This document shows, one piece after another, positions 1 through 9,082 of a stretch of DNA of 64,000 nucleotides. The stretch spans positions 186,001 through 250,000 of the forward strand of contig CAWGNT010000013.1 of assembly GCA_963824085.1 (NCBI GenBank), given 5' to 3'. The translations under genes were made by a program, and so were the position numbers. Source of the stretch: JARRNE01 sp963824085 (GTDB taxonomy: Bacteria > Pseudomonadota > Gammaproteobacteria > Chromatiales > Chromatiaceae). Position 1 is the stretch's first letter. Each line of letters opens with the position of its first letter. The notes under the pieces were generated by a model, which saw only the letters and a list, made by a program, of their open reading frames with translations, made no database searches and was not told where the DNA came from.

Positions 1-4
1 AGCC

Positions 5-514
5 GTGTGGCGGATTGAGGCGGCGCATCGCCGGCGCGTGCGACGAGCGTTGCCATCGCGCTGGCGCACCGTGAGCGCGTTGTTGCTGTGGTGCTGCGTG
101 TTTGGGGGCGGCGCTTGGGGTGCGGAGGTCTACAAGTGGGTCGATGAGGCGGGTCGGGTGCACTACGGGGACGCTCGACCTGCCGACGGCGTCGCCGAGA
201 CGATCGAGACTCAATCGGCGCCGCCCGAGCTGGAGGTCCTGCGTTCCCGCAGCCGGCTGGACGAGATTCTGCAGCAGGAGCGGGTGACAAAAGGGCAGCG
301 GGCCAAGCAGCAGCAGGAAGTGGCTGCCGCGGCGGCCCGTGATCAGCGGCGTCAGGCGCGGTGCCGGCACGCGCGCCGCCAGCTTCACGTGTTGGAGCTC
401 GAGCGTCCGATCTACCACGTGGACGATGACGGGAAGCGCGTCTACTTGGCGGATGACCAGCGGGCGGCGGAGCTCGCCCGTGCGCGGAATGCGGTTGGAG
501 ATGCCTGCCGTTGA
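5..514 (+). CDS. DUF4124 domain-containing exported protein
   Basis: A GTG-initiated reading frame of 169 residues. A basic N-terminus (residues 1-25) is followed by a hydrophobic stretch (about 24-40) ending AWGA, which looks like a Sec signal. Directly after it comes the DUF4124 signature VYKWVDEAGRVHYGD (about 42-57), a small periplasmic module common in gammaproteobacteria and of unknown biochemical role. The middle is a charged Gln/Arg/Ala-rich coiled-coil-like segment (about 90-120). The tail carries YHVDDDGKRVYLADD and two Cys, typical of the family. The frame starts 4 bases into the window, so the true start could lie upstream. It converges on the phosphoribulokinase gene. Family call is firm; function is unknown. 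Confidence 0.8.
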   Translation: MWRIEAAHRRRVRRALPSRWRTVSALLLWCCVFGGGAWGAEVYKWVDEAGRVHYGDARPADGVAETIETQSAPPELEVLRSRSRLDEILQQERVTKGQRAKQQQEVAAAAARDQRRQARCRHARRQLHVLELERPIYHVDDDGKRVYLADDQRAAELARARNAVGDACR

Positions 515-663
515 CCGGACGCCGCCGGCTTCCGATCAGCACTCGGTCCGGCGGTCGTCGATCTTGGTCGATTACCGCGGAAGCCGCGGCCAGCGGCACG
601 ACCGTTACCGAAGGTTGGCGACGACCCCGGCGGAATGGCACCGCCGGAATCAGTTGTCGAGGA

Positions 664-1548
664 TCAGCGCGCGTCCATCATGCGCTCGATGATGGGCTGG
701 AGAATGATCTCCATCGCGAAGCCCATCTTGCCGCCGGGGACGACCATATTGTTGCGCCGAGTCATGAACGAGTCGTGGATCATACTCAGCAGATAAGGGA
801 AATCGATATCCAGCTTCTTCGGCTCCTTGAAGCGGATAATCACGAAGCTCTCGTCGGGTGTCGGAATGTCGCGCGCTATAAACGGGTTGGACGTGTCGAC
901 GGTGGCCACGCGCTGGAAGTTGATATCGGTGAGGGAGAACTGGGGCACGATCGACGTGATGTAGTCCGGCATGCGCCGCATGATGGTGTCGACGATGGCC
1001 TCGGCAGTGTATCCCCGCTCCAGGTTGTCGCGGTGGATCTTCTGGATCCATTCGAGGTTGACGATCGGGACTACGCCGACCCCTAGGTCCACGTGCTGTG
1101 CAACGTTGTTCTCCTCGGTGACCACGAGGCCATGGAGGCCCTCGTAGAAAAGGACATCGGTCCCCTCGGGGATGTCTTCCTGCGGTGTGAACTGGCCTGG
1201 CTCCAGGTCGGTCCCGAGGCGGGCGTTGTGCTCGGCGGCCTCTTCTTCGCTGTGGATGTAGTAGCGCTTCTTGCCGGTGCCGGTTTCCCCGTAGCTCCGG
1301 AAGAGCTCCTCGAGCATGTCGAAGCGATTGGCTTCCGGCCCGAAATGGCTCAGGTTTCGATTCTCTTCGTGCGACTTCGCCATCTCGACCTTCATCTCGG
1401 CGCGGTCGTAGCGATGGAAGCTATCGCCTTCGATGATGGCGGCCTTGATGCCGTCGCGAAAAAAGATGTGCTCGAACGCGCGCTTCACCGTGGTGGTTCC
1501 CGCTCCGGACGAACCGGTAACGGCAACAATTGGGTGCTTCTTGGACAT
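664..1548 (-). CDS. prkB: Phosphoribulokinase (type I, bacterial)
   Basis: A 294-residue protein, close to the ~290 of bacterial type I enzymes. It phosphorylates ribulose 5-phosphate to ribulose 1,5-bisphosphate with ATP, the CO2-acceptor step of the Calvin cycle, in the cytoplasm. The P-loop GSSGAGTTT is at residues 12-20, followed by EGDSFHRYDR and later FYEGLHGLV, all family hallmarks. The ATG at 1548 is chosen because GGGGAGAG lies just upstream and the protein begins MSKKHPIVAVTG like its relatives; a longer upstream extension would be unrelated sequence. No RuBisCO or other cbb gene is in the window. Some heterotrophic gammaproteobacteria also keep a PrkB homologue, so autotrophy is inferred, not shown. 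Confidence 0.93.
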   Translation of the reverse strand: MSKKHPIVAVTGSSGAGTTTVKRAFEHIFFRDGIKAAIIEGDSFHRYDRAEMKVEMAKSHEENRNLSHFGPEANRFDMLEELFRSYGETGTGKKRYYIHSEEEAAEHNARLGTDLEPGQFTPQEDIPEGTDVLFYEGLHGLVVTEENNVAQHVDLGVGVVPIVNLEWIQKIHRDNLERGYTAEAIVDTIMRRMPDYITSIVPQFSLTDINFQRVATVDTSNPFIARDIPTPDESFVIIRFKEPKKLDIDFPYLLSMIHDSFMTRRNNMVVPGGKMGFAMEIILQPIIERMMDAR

Positions 1549-2256
1549 GGAGCTCTCCCCTTCTCTCAAAGTTGGATGATACCGGCGGAAATTCGGACGG
1601 GGATCGGGCGAGCGACAGGCATAGCGAGGGATTTCACGGTGCCTTGAGCTTAGGCGATTTCTGTCAAATCCTGCGCAATTCGGTACATGATTTTCCGGCA
1701 ATCGCCTTTCGGGATCCGGCGCTCGGGCCGACGAATGACATTCACGCCGGCTTCCCCCCTCGGCAGTCTGCAGAAGCGTGCCAGGCGCGTTCTGTCTTGC
1801 CAAGATCCGCAATCGGAACTCTTAAAGTGTCGCCTAATATATCACGAAGCCGGGGGGATCAGACGATTTGCCGGCTTTGCGCGCGGTGCCGCGGCTTCGC
1901 ACCAGGCAATTCGTTACACCTTGCCTGCATCAGGTGCGGCGCGGCGTCGAGCCTACCTGGATCTGTTCGCGGCACGTTCTGACAGGCCGTACCCTGCCCA
2001 GGAGTCTTGGCCGAGACTTGCCTGGCGACTTGCGCTGCGTCCGCATACTGGCCAAGAATCTTGGCACAGGGCGAACCGTCCACGGTCCCCATCAGGGAGC
2101 GACAGAAGAAAAATGGAGCGGTTTCAGAGTGTTGATGCTCCAGTGCTTGGAAGGCGCATTCGCTGTTCGAGGGACTCGTGCCTTGTCGGGTACGGCGCAG
2201 CAGCATCGGCCGCTCACAAGCCCGTCATCGATCGGTCAGACGGAGGCTAGACCGGG
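1549..2256. other. Non-coding region between prkB and the RpfC-like kinase
   Basis: About 700 bp separating divergently transcribed genes. No frame in it resembles a known protein. It holds a short, internally deleted copy of the ~160-bp dispersed repeat (1651-1707) and a perfect 7-bp inverted repeat GCCAAGAATCTTGGC at 2051-2065 that could be an operator or small hairpin. A CGGAGG at 2241-2246 is a plausible ribosome site for the gene starting at 2257. Confidence 0.5.
1651..1707 (+). repeat. Dispersed repeat family 1, internally deleted copy
   Basis: It begins TAGGCGATTTCTGTCAAATC and ends GTACATGATTTTCCGGCAAT then CGCCT. Both ends match the full copies at 42990-43151 and 60527-60687, but about 100 bp of the middle is missing. 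The outer 8 bases AGGCGATT and AATCGCCT are inverted repeats. It lies upstream of prkB. Confidence 0.75.
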
Positions 2257-4353
2257 ATGAACAGGAGCATAGTGAAGTCGGTCCGAGACAATCCGGAGCT
2301 TCAGTCCTCGCTGGTGCGGATCGGGTTATGGCTCTTCGCCGTTTCGTACGTCGGCTTGGGGGCACTCACCGGCTATTACCGGGTCGACTCCGAGTACTAC
2401 GTCGTATTCTTCGTCGTCTATCTGGTCCTGTTTGTGGCGATGCTGGCCAGCGTTGTCGCTCGTCCCGAGTGGGAGGCCAGACGCTACGTCGGCCTGTCCC
2501 TCGACATCACTGCCGTAAGCCTGGCCATCTTTCTGACGCGTGAGGCAATCAGCCCCTTTTACTTGATCTATATCTGGATCTTCATCTCCTACGGGACCAG
2601 GTACGGGCGCACCTACCTGATCGTCGCCTCCATCGTCAGCGTGCTTGCGTACAACGTCGTGTTGGTCGCGCTTGACGAATGGCACAGACACACCTACGAG
2701 GCCGTCTTCTTCCTCCTGTTGCTCGTGGTCCTGCCGCTCTATCAGCATTCCCTCCTGCGCAAGCTGAAGCTGGCCCGACGGGAAGCGGAGTTGGCCAACA
2801 AGGCCAAAGGGGACTTTTTGGCAGTGATGACCCACGAGCTGCGCACACCCCTGACGGGCGTGATCGGCATGGCCAACCTACTGCAGTCGACACGCCTCAC
2901 AACGGAGCAGCGGGAATACGTAGAGTCGATTGCTGGCTCGGCAGAGGTGCTTCGCGCCCTGATCGGGGACATCCTGGATCTGTCCAAGATCGAGGCACGC
3001 AGGTTGAACTTGGAGTCCATCTCCTTCGACCTGCGCGCCGTGGTTCTGGAGGTGTGCAACGCTCTCCAGAACCAGGCCCTCGGCAAGGGGCTGGAGCTGA
3101 TCATCCGCATCGACGCGAATGTCCCGGCCGAGGTGCGCGGCGATCTGCTTCGCGTTCGTCAGATCTTGTTCAATCTCCTGGGAAACGCCATCAAGTTCAC
3201 TGACGACGGAGAGGTGATGGTGCTTGCAAGCGCCAGACCGCCCGATGCCGAGCTGCCTCGTCCCCACTTGCTCCTTGACGTGGTAGATACCGGAGTCGGG
3301 ATACCGCAGGAGAAGCTCGCAGCGATCTTCGAGAGTTTCTGGCAGGCAGACGACTGGACGACACGACGTTACGGCGGCACCGGTCTAGGTACCACCATCG
3401 CCCGTGACCTCACCCACCTCATGGGCGGTCACATCGGGGTGGAGAGCGAAGTGGGAAAGGGGAGCCGGTTCTGGGTTCGCCTGCCCTTGCTGGAGGGTAT
3501 CCCGCGGCTCGCGTCGGCCCAACCGGCAAGGCGCCTCGAGGGGTTGCGCGCACTCATCTACGAGAAGAATCAGGCCGTTCGCCAGCTCATCATGGATATC
3601 TGCGGGGGCGAGGGGATGCATTGCCAAGCGGCGGACGATGTCGGCGAGCTCAGTCGGATGGCGGATCCCAGTCAGGTGCCGCATCTACTGATCATTGCAG
3701 ACACGCCGGAGCGGCAGGATCTCAACGCGTTGCTGGGCCTGTTTCGCCGGATCATGGGTACCGGCGTACCTCACCTGTTCCTCACCTACGGCGCCCGCCG
3801 TACCGATGAACAGGCGGATTGTCCCAACTGTCTGAACAAGCCATTCCTTGCGGAGGCACTGGTGGCGCACATCCTGCGGCTGCTCGGCCGCGAAGCGGCG
3901 CGCCCGGCGCCCGAGCGCCAGCCGCTTCCCGACGGTCCGAACGCCGTCAGCGCCCTACCAATGCCCCGGGGCGCGCACATACTGATTGCCGAGGACAATG
4001 AGATCGCCGCCAAGGTCATCGGAACCCTGTTGTCCAAGCAGGGCTTCAATGTCACCCGAGTGCGAGACGGGGAAGAGGCGCTCAGTCATGCGCGGGAGGG
4101 CTCTTTTGCAGTGGCCTTAATCGACCTGCGCATGCCGAAGATCGACGGCATCGAGTTCACGCGCGCCTATCGCGGCAGCGAGCAACCCGGCGAGCACTTG
4201 CCGATTGTTGCCCTTACGGCCGATGCGGCAGAAGGCGCCAGGGCCCAGTGTCTGGCGGCGGGGATGGACGACTTCTTGGCCAAGCCGGTCAAGCCCGACG
4301 AGCTGACGGAGATCGTTCGCCACTACGCGACAGCACCGATTGCCGCAAGCTGA
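2257..4353 (+). CDS. RpfC-like hybrid sensor histidine kinase/response regulator
   Basis: A 698-residue membrane hybrid kinase. About five or six hydrophobic segments fill residues 20-165. HisKA follows with the phospho-acceptor His193 in AVMTHELRTPLTG. The ATPase domain (about 295-412) has NLLGNAIKFTDDGEV, DTGVGIP and GGTGLGTTIARDL. A degenerate receiver-like segment (about 430-545) has no obvious phospho-Asp. A proper receiver (573-690) has acidic E579/D580, acceptor Asp623 in LIDLRMPKIDG and the conserved Lys in FLAKPVKP. The membrane domain and the GTTIARDL box resemble RpfC, the DSF quorum-signal sensor of Xanthomonas. It lacks RpfC's C-terminal Hpt domain, and no rpfF or rpfG is nearby. 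The signal sensed is unknown. Confidence 0.85.
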   Translation: MNRSIVKSVRDNPELQSSLVRIGLWLFAVSYVGLGALTGYYRVDSEYYVVFFVVYLVLFVAMLASVVARPEWEARRYVGLSLDITAVSLAIFLTREAISPFYLIYIWIFISYGTRYGRTYLIVASIVSVLAYNVVLVALDEWHRHTYEAVFFLLLLVVLPLYQHSLLRKLKLARREAELANKAKGDFLAVMTHELRTPLTGVIGMANLLQSTRLTTEQREYVESIAGSAEVLRALIGDILDLSKIEARRLNLESISFDLRAVVLEVCNALQNQALGKGLELIIRIDANVPAEVRGDLLRVRQILFNLLGNAIKFTDDGEVMVLASARPPDAELPRPHLLLDVVDTGVGIPQEKLAAIFESFWQADDWTTRRYGGTGLGTTIARDLTHLMGGHIGVESEVGKGSRFWVRLPLLEGIPRLASAQPARRLEGLRALIYEKNQAVRQLIMDICGGEGMHCQAADDVGELSRMADPSQVPHLLIIADTPERQDLNALLGLFRRIMGTGVPHLFLTYGARRTDEQADCPNCLNKPFLAEALVAHILRLLGREAARPAPERQPLPDGPNAVSALPMPRGAHILIAEDNEIAAKVIGTLLSKQGFNVTRVRDGEEALSHAREGSFAVALIDLRMPKIDGIEFTRAYRGSEQPGEHLPIVALTADAAEGARAQCLAAGMDDFLAKPVKPDELTEIVRHYATAPIAAS

Positions 4354-4414
4354 GCGAGCCTCGTGCGCCGACGGACTCCCTCAGGCATCCAACGCACGTC
4401 TCGCGTCGCGCCGC

Positions 4415-5113
4415 CTAGCCCGAGGCAGCGCGGGCTCCCGCCGCGGGCATGGCAGCGACCCTTGCGGCCCGTGCCTTCAGACGTTTCTCGATGACGTTCT
4501 TGAGCGCGATCAGGAGCCCGAGGCCAAGGAAGGCCCCGGGGGGAAGGATTGCCGCCAGGGCACCGTGAAAGTCCGGTCCGACACTCATGCTCAGCCCCTT
4601 GGCCCATTCGCCGAACATGATATTTGCTTGATAGAACAGGGTACCCTGGCCAACGAGCTCGCGCATTCCGCCAAGGGTCATCAGCACCAACGAGAAACCG
4701 ATACCCATGCTGAGGCCATCGGCCAAGGCGCGGTCCACGCTGGTCTTGGACGCAAATGCCTCGGCGCGGCCGATGATCACGCAGTTGACCACGATGAGCG
4801 GGATGAAGAGCCCCAGCGCCTTGTACAGGTCGTAGAAGTAGGCCTGCATGCTGAGCTCGACAATAGTGACGAACGAGGCGATGACGATCACGAAGACGGG
4901 CAGACGGATCTCGGGCCGCACCAAATTGCGAATCAAGGACACGGTGACATTGGAGCTCACTAAGACCGTGGTGGCGGCGAGCCCCATGCCCAGGCCGTTC
5001 GTGGCCGAGGTTGTGGTCGCGAGCAATGGGCAGAGGCCCAGAAGCGCTACCAGGGCCTGGTTGTTGCTCCACAGCCCGTCACGCGCGATTTCCGCAAATG
5101 ACTTCTCTGCCAT
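4415..5113 (-). CDS. rsxE: Rnf/Rsx electron transport complex subunit E
   Basis: A 232-residue integral membrane subunit, last gene of the rsxABCDGE operon. RsxE and RsxA are homologous six-helix proteins forming the membrane core of the ferredoxin:NAD+ oxidoreductase (Rnf) or SoxR-reducing (Rsx) complex. Recognised from LWSNNQALVALLGLCPLLA near the N-terminus, then LVRPEIRLPVFVIVIA and VNCVIIGRAEAFA. Its ATG overlaps the stop of rsxG by one base, indicating translational coupling. The C-terminus is a basic Ala-rich tail. In enterics nth follows rsxE; here the operon stops and converges on the RpfC-like kinase gene. Confidence 0.95.
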   Translation of the reverse strand: MAEKSFAEIARDGLWSNNQALVALLGLCPLLATTTSATNGLGMGLAATTVLVSSNVTVSLIRNLVRPEIRLPVFVIVIASFVTIVELSMQAYFYDLYKALGLFIPLIVVNCVIIGRAEAFASKTSVDRALADGLSMGIGFSLVLMTLGGMRELVGQGTLFYQANIMFGEWAKGLSMSVGPDFHGALAAILPPGAFLGLGLLIALKNVIEKRLKARAARVAAMPAAGARAASG

Positions 5114-5763
5114 CAGGAGGCTCCCTTCTTGTCAGCTGCCGTCGCGATGGACGGCTGGTCATACAGGGACTGGCCGTGCTTCTGAACGTAAAGAAGGGCA
5201 TTCTTGACGGCCTTCACTATCGCGCGCGGCGTGATCGTCGCCCCAGTGAACTGATCGAATTCCCCGCCGTCGCGCTTCACCTTCCACTTCTCGGGCGGCG
5301 GGTTGCCAAGCGACTTGCCGGCGAAGTCGAGAATCCAGTCCGACTTCACCTCGTCGCAGCGGTCTCCGAGCCCAGGAGTCTCGGAGTGCTTCAATACGCG
5401 TACGCCCCCCAGAGTTCCGTCCTTGAGCACCGCGACCACGAGCTTGATGGGGCCGCCGTACCCGTCCGGTGCGATCGGGGCGACGATTACGCCCGCCGGC
5501 TCGCCGGCGTCGCGCACCCGATAGACCGAGGTCGTGTCCGACCCGAGCAGGTCCGGGTCGTTGACCTCGATGCGGTCCTGCAACAGGGCATCGGTCTGAG
5601 CGCCCTGGGGCAAGATGGCGACCAGCTTGCTGAGCAGCGCCTCGCGCTCGTTGGCGGCAATGCGCTCTGCGGTAAGCTCGTGGGTGATGGCGACGAGACC
5701 GACGCCGCCGACTGCGAAGGCGCCTAGAATGAAGGCGGCGATGAGGACGGGTGCTTTGTTCAT
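5113..5763 (-). CDS. rsxG: Rnf/Rsx electron transport complex subunit G (covalent FMN)
   Basis: A 216-residue, single N-terminal transmembrane helix protein (about residues 6-26) with a periplasmic FMN-binding domain. The flavinylation motif FTGATITP is present, where the final Thr of TGAT carries FMN by phosphoester in characterised RnfG. The ATG at 5763 is chosen because it overlaps the stop of rsxD in an ATGA arrangement and begins directly at the membrane helix; in-frame codons further upstream lie inside rsxD. It passes electrons within the Rnf complex. Confidence 0.94.
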   Translation of the reverse strand: MNKAPVLIAAFILGAFAVGGVGLVAITHELTAERIAANEREALLSKLVAILPQGAQTDALLQDRIEVNDPDLLGSDTTSVYRVRDAGEPAGVIVAPIAPDGYGGPIKLVVAVLKDGTLGGVRVLKHSETPGLGDRCDEVKSDWILDFAGKSLGNPPPEKWKVKRDGGEFDQFTGATITPRAIVKAVKNALLYVQKHGQSLYDQPSIATAADKKGAS

Positions 5764-6800
5764 CCGGCACCTTTCCCGTGACCGAAAACGCGGGGCTGCG
5801 TGTAGTAATCGATTGTCGGGGCTGCGATGTTCATGAGCAATACCGAAAAGGCCACTGCGTCCGGATAACCGCCCCACGACCGAATCACGAAGATCAGCAC
5901 GCCGATCGAGGCCCCGAAGATGATCTGCCCCTTCTTGGTCGTGCAGGCGCTTACTGGGTCGGTGGCGATGAAGAAGGCGCCGAGCATCGCGCCTCCGCTG
6001 AAGATATGGAACGCGGGGAAGGGGTGGGTCTCAGGATCCAGCATCCAGAAAAAACCGGCAATGATGAGCAGTGCGGCCAGCATGGAGACCGGAATGTGCC
6101 AGGTAATGACGCGCCGCCATAGCAGGAACAGCCCGCCGATAAGGAACCAGTTGGCAATCCACTCCCAGCCGCGGCCGCCGAAGTCGCCCCACAGCGGGCT
6201 CTGGCGGATCTCATCGATCATGTGGTTTTGACTGAGCTGGGTGCGCATCTCGCCCAAGGGCGTGGCGGAGGTGATGGCGTCCCAGGAGAGGTGTGAAGGA
6301 GCGGTCCCCGTAAGGATCACGTGAAGGGAGTCGCCGAAGGAGAGCGGATGCTGCGCCAGCATGTCGGGCGGCAGCCAACTCGTCATGGCAACGGGGAAGG
6401 AGACGAGCAGGAACACATAGGCGGCCATGGCCGGGTTGAAAGGGTTGTAGCCCAACCCGCCAAATAGTTGTTTTACGAGCACAATGGCGAAGAACATCCC
6501 AAAAAGGGTCAGCCACCAGGGGAGAATCGGCGGAACGGCGATGGCGAAAAGGAGCGCCGTGACGACCGCGCTAAGGTCGCGGACCGCTGGGAGCACGGGG
6601 CGGCCTCGAAGCTTCAGCACTGCCGCCTCGGCGCCCACCGCGAAGACGCTTGCCAGCACCATGTTGATGAGCAGCCCCCAGCCGAAGTACCAGGTCATGG
6701 CGAGTGCCCCCGGGATCAGCCCCAGGATGACCTGCAGCATGATCCAGTCCACCCGGTTGGGGCGCGCGCTGTGCGGCGATGAAATGACTACGCCTGGCAT
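5760..6800 (-). CDS. rsxD: Rnf/Rsx electron transport complex subunit D
   Basis: A 346-residue multi-helix membrane subunit of the RnfD/NqrB family. Signatures include LFGGLGYNPFNPAM, the flavin-attachment region TSATPLGE, GGAMLGAFFIATDPVSA and SWGGYPDAVAFSVLLMN. It holds a covalently bound FMN and takes part in ion-coupled electron transfer. It lies between rsxC and rsxG with a 9-bp gap upstream and a 4-bp overlap downstream. Length matches the family. Confidence 0.95.
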   Translation of the reverse strand: MPGVVISSPHSARPNRVDWIMLQVILGLIPGALAMTWYFGWGLLINMVLASVFAVGAEAAVLKLRGRPVLPAVRDLSAVVTALLFAIAVPPILPWWLTLFGMFFAIVLVKQLFGGLGYNPFNPAMAAYVFLLVSFPVAMTSWLPPDMLAQHPLSFGDSLHVILTGTAPSHLSWDAITSATPLGEMRTQLSQNHMIDEIRQSPLWGDFGGRGWEWIANWFLIGGLFLLWRRVITWHIPVSMLAALLIIAGFFWMLDPETHPFPAFHIFSGGAMLGAFFIATDPVSACTTKKGQIIFGASIGVLIFVIRSWGGYPDAVAFSVLLMNIAAPTIDYYTQPRVFGHGKGAG

Positions 6801-6809
6801 GATGGGGCC

Positions 6810-8489
6810 TTATTCCTCGCTCGCTGTTTCAGGCTCGGGTTTCTGTGCCGCCCGCCGCTCCTCCGAGGCCGAAGGAGCCTGGGTGTCGGCGGGCGCGCCG
6901 CTCTTCTCGGCCAGTGCCGCCTTCTTCGCGGCCGCACGCTTTCGCGCCGCCTCGATCGCGGCCTTCTTGGCGTCGCCATCGCCTGCTCCAGCGGCCTTGG
7001 CCGCCGACTTACCCTGCAGCGATTCCTTCTTTTGCCGCAGCTTGGCCTGGCGCTCCAGCTCTTGCCGCTCCAGACGCGCCTGCTTCGACGCATGGCGCTC
7101 GCGTGCGTGCTCGGCCTTGCGTTTCTCTTGCTCCCTCGCCCAGCTCTCGGTCTTGGCGTAGCGGTAGTACTGCACAAGCGGGATGTGGGAGGGACATACG
7201 TGGGCGCAGCAGCCGCACTCGATACAGTCGAACAGGTTGTAATCCTGGACCTTGTCCAGGTCCTTCGCCCGGGTATGCCAATACATCTGCTGAGGCAGGA
7301 GGCTCATCGGGCAGGCAGCCGCACAGTTGCCGCATCGAATACAGGGCAGCGCCGGACCGGGATCGGGGGACTCTTCCGGTGTCAGGGCGAGAATGCAGTT
7401 GGCGGCCTTGGTGATGGGGACATGGCCCGAGTCGAGGGCAAATCCCATCATCGGGCCGCCGAGCAACAGCTTGCGCACGGTGCGGCCGTAGCCGCCGCTG
7501 TGGGCGATCAACTCAGATGCGGCCGTGCCAATCCGCGTCTCGAGATTCTGCCGTCTCTTGATGCCGCGTCCCGTCACGGTGACGAAGCGAGAGATGAGCG
7601 GTTTGCCTTCGAGCACTGCATCGGCTATGGCGGCGGTGGTGCTCACGTTTTGGCACATGATCCCGATCTGACCGGGGATGCCGTGGCTCGGCACCTCCTT
7701 TCCCGTCAGAATCTTGACGAGCTGCTTCTCGCCGCCGCTCGGGTACAGGGTGGGGATGACGACCACCTGGGCGCGATCCTTGATGTCGCTCTCCGCCACC
7801 GCCAGGCGCATGGACTCGATGGCCTCCCGCTTGTTGTCCTCGATGCCGATCAGGCACTCGCGGGCGCCGAGCAGGTGAAGGATGATGCGCGCGCCCAGGA
7901 TGATCTGGCCGGAGCGCTCCCGCATCAGCATGTCGTCGCAGGTGATGTAGGGCTCACACTCGGCGCCGTTGATGATCAGTGTTCGGATCGGCTTGTCGGG
8001 ACCCGGGTTCAGCTTGACGCTGGTGGGGAAGGCTGCCCCGCCCATGCCCACGATCCCGGCCCAGCGGATGCGCTCGCGCACCACCGTCGGATCGAGCTTT
8101 TCGTAGTTGGTGAGCGGCTCGGGCAGCTCTGCCCACTCGTCGGCCCCGTCGGTCTCGATGACGATGCACGGTCCCTCGAGCCCGGACGGATGGGGTATGG
8201 GTCGCTTCTCGATCGCGACCACGGTCCCGGAGCTGGAAGCATGCACGGCGGCGCTCACGTACCCTTTCGGATCGGCGATCTTCTGGCCCTTTAAGACCCG
8301 TTCGCCCACCTGAACGATCGGTTTTGCCGGTGCGCCGATATGTTGCTGCAGCGGGATGGTCAGCAGCTCCGGCACGGGTGCCGGAGTGACGCGTTTGCCG
8401 CTGGAGAGGGCCTTTTCGTCCGGGATGTGGATGCCGCCGTGAAACCGGCCAAGCGGACGCTGATTCGTATGTGACTGAAGCTGATGCAC
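6810..8489 (-). CDS. rsxC: Rnf/Rsx electron transport complex subunit C
   Basis: A 559-residue peripheral subunit that binds NADH/FMN and two [4Fe-4S] clusters. The N-terminus FHGGIHIPDEKALSSG, the Rossmann-like region WAGIVGMGGAAFPTSVKL, and the two ferredoxin motifs CIRCGNCAAACP and CIECGCCAHVCP identify it. After about residue 455 the protein becomes a charged Ala/Lys/Arg/Gln-rich helix to the end. Such low-complexity tails are usual in gammaproteobacterial RsxC and vary in length. Eighteen bases separate it from rsxB. Confidence 0.95.
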   Translation of the reverse strand: MHQLQSHTNQRPLGRFHGGIHIPDEKALSSGKRVTPAPVPELLTIPLQQHIGAPAKPIVQVGERVLKGQKIADPKGYVSAAVHASSSGTVVAIEKRPIPHPSGLEGPCIVIETDGADEWAELPEPLTNYEKLDPTVVRERIRWAGIVGMGGAAFPTSVKLNPGPDKPIRTLIINGAECEPYITCDDMLMRERSGQIILGARIILHLLGARECLIGIEDNKREAIESMRLAVAESDIKDRAQVVVIPTLYPSGGEKQLVKILTGKEVPSHGIPGQIGIMCQNVSTTAAIADAVLEGKPLISRFVTVTGRGIKRRQNLETRIGTAASELIAHSGGYGRTVRKLLLGGPMMGFALDSGHVPITKAANCILALTPEESPDPGPALPCIRCGNCAAACPMSLLPQQMYWHTRAKDLDKVQDYNLFDCIECGCCAHVCPSHIPLVQYYRYAKTESWAREQEKRKAEHARERHASKQARLERQELERQAKLRQKKESLQGKSAAKAAGAGDGDAKKAAIEAARKRAAAKKAALAEKSGAPADTQAPSASEERRAAQKPEPETASEE

Positions 8490-8507
8490 CTTGGTGGATC
8501 CTGTCGT

Positions 8508-9065
8508 CTAGGCAGCCTCGAGGCGCGACATTTCGCTGGATCGGGTCGGGTACGGCCATTTCCAGGTGGCTACCTCCTCTCCGATCGGGACCATGTGGAT
8601 ACACTCCACCGGGCAGGGCTTGAGACACAGCTCGCAACCCGTGCATTCCCTTGCAATGATGCCGTGAAGCTGCTTGGCCGCGCCGACGATGGCGTCGACC
8701 GGGCACGCCTGCAGACACAGGGTGCAGCCGATGCACTCTTTCTCGTCGATGACGGCTATCGCCTTGGGCTTCTCCATGCCCTCGTCCATCGCCACCGGCT
8801 CTTTGCCCAAGAGGTTGGCGAGCGCCAGGACGACCGTCTCGCCGCCGGGGACGCACTGGTTGATCTCTGCTTCCCCCTTGGCGACCGCCTCGGCGTATGG
8901 CCGGCACCCTGGGAATCCGCACTGACCGCACTGCGTCTGCGGCAGCATGCTGTCCACCTGGTCGGCGATCGGGTCGCCTTCGATGTGGAAGCGGATGGCC
9001 GAGTAGCCGAGCAGGAGGCCGAAAAACGCGGCAAGGGCGGCAAGGGCGGAAATGGCAATCAGCAT
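8508..9065 (-). CDS. rsxB: Rnf/Rsx electron transport complex subunit B (ferredoxin-like)
   Basis: A 185-residue subunit with an N-terminal membrane anchor (about 1-22), a CGQCGFPGCRPYA cluster motif with a further Cys in INQCVPGG, and two bacterial ferredoxin motifs CIGCTLCLQACP and CTGCELCLKPCP. It is the entry point for electrons from soluble ferredoxin. Length matches the family. The gene sits 17 bp after rsxA. Confidence 0.95.
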   Translation of the reverse strand: MLIAISALAALAAFFGLLLGYSAIRFHIEGDPIADQVDSMLPQTQCGQCGFPGCRPYAEAVAKGEAEINQCVPGGETVVLALANLLGKEPVAMDEGMEKPKAIAVIDEKECIGCTLCLQACPVDAIVGAAKQLHGIIARECTGCELCLKPCPVECIHMVPIGEEVATWKWPYPTRSSEMSRLEAA

Positions 9066-9082
9066 GGGATCGAGTCCTCCCC

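Noticed and set aside
1687..2260. Overlapping plus-strand frames between prkB and the hybrid kinase
   Set aside because: No ribosome sites or family similarity, Arg/Ser-rich shadow composition, and they overlap a repeat copy.
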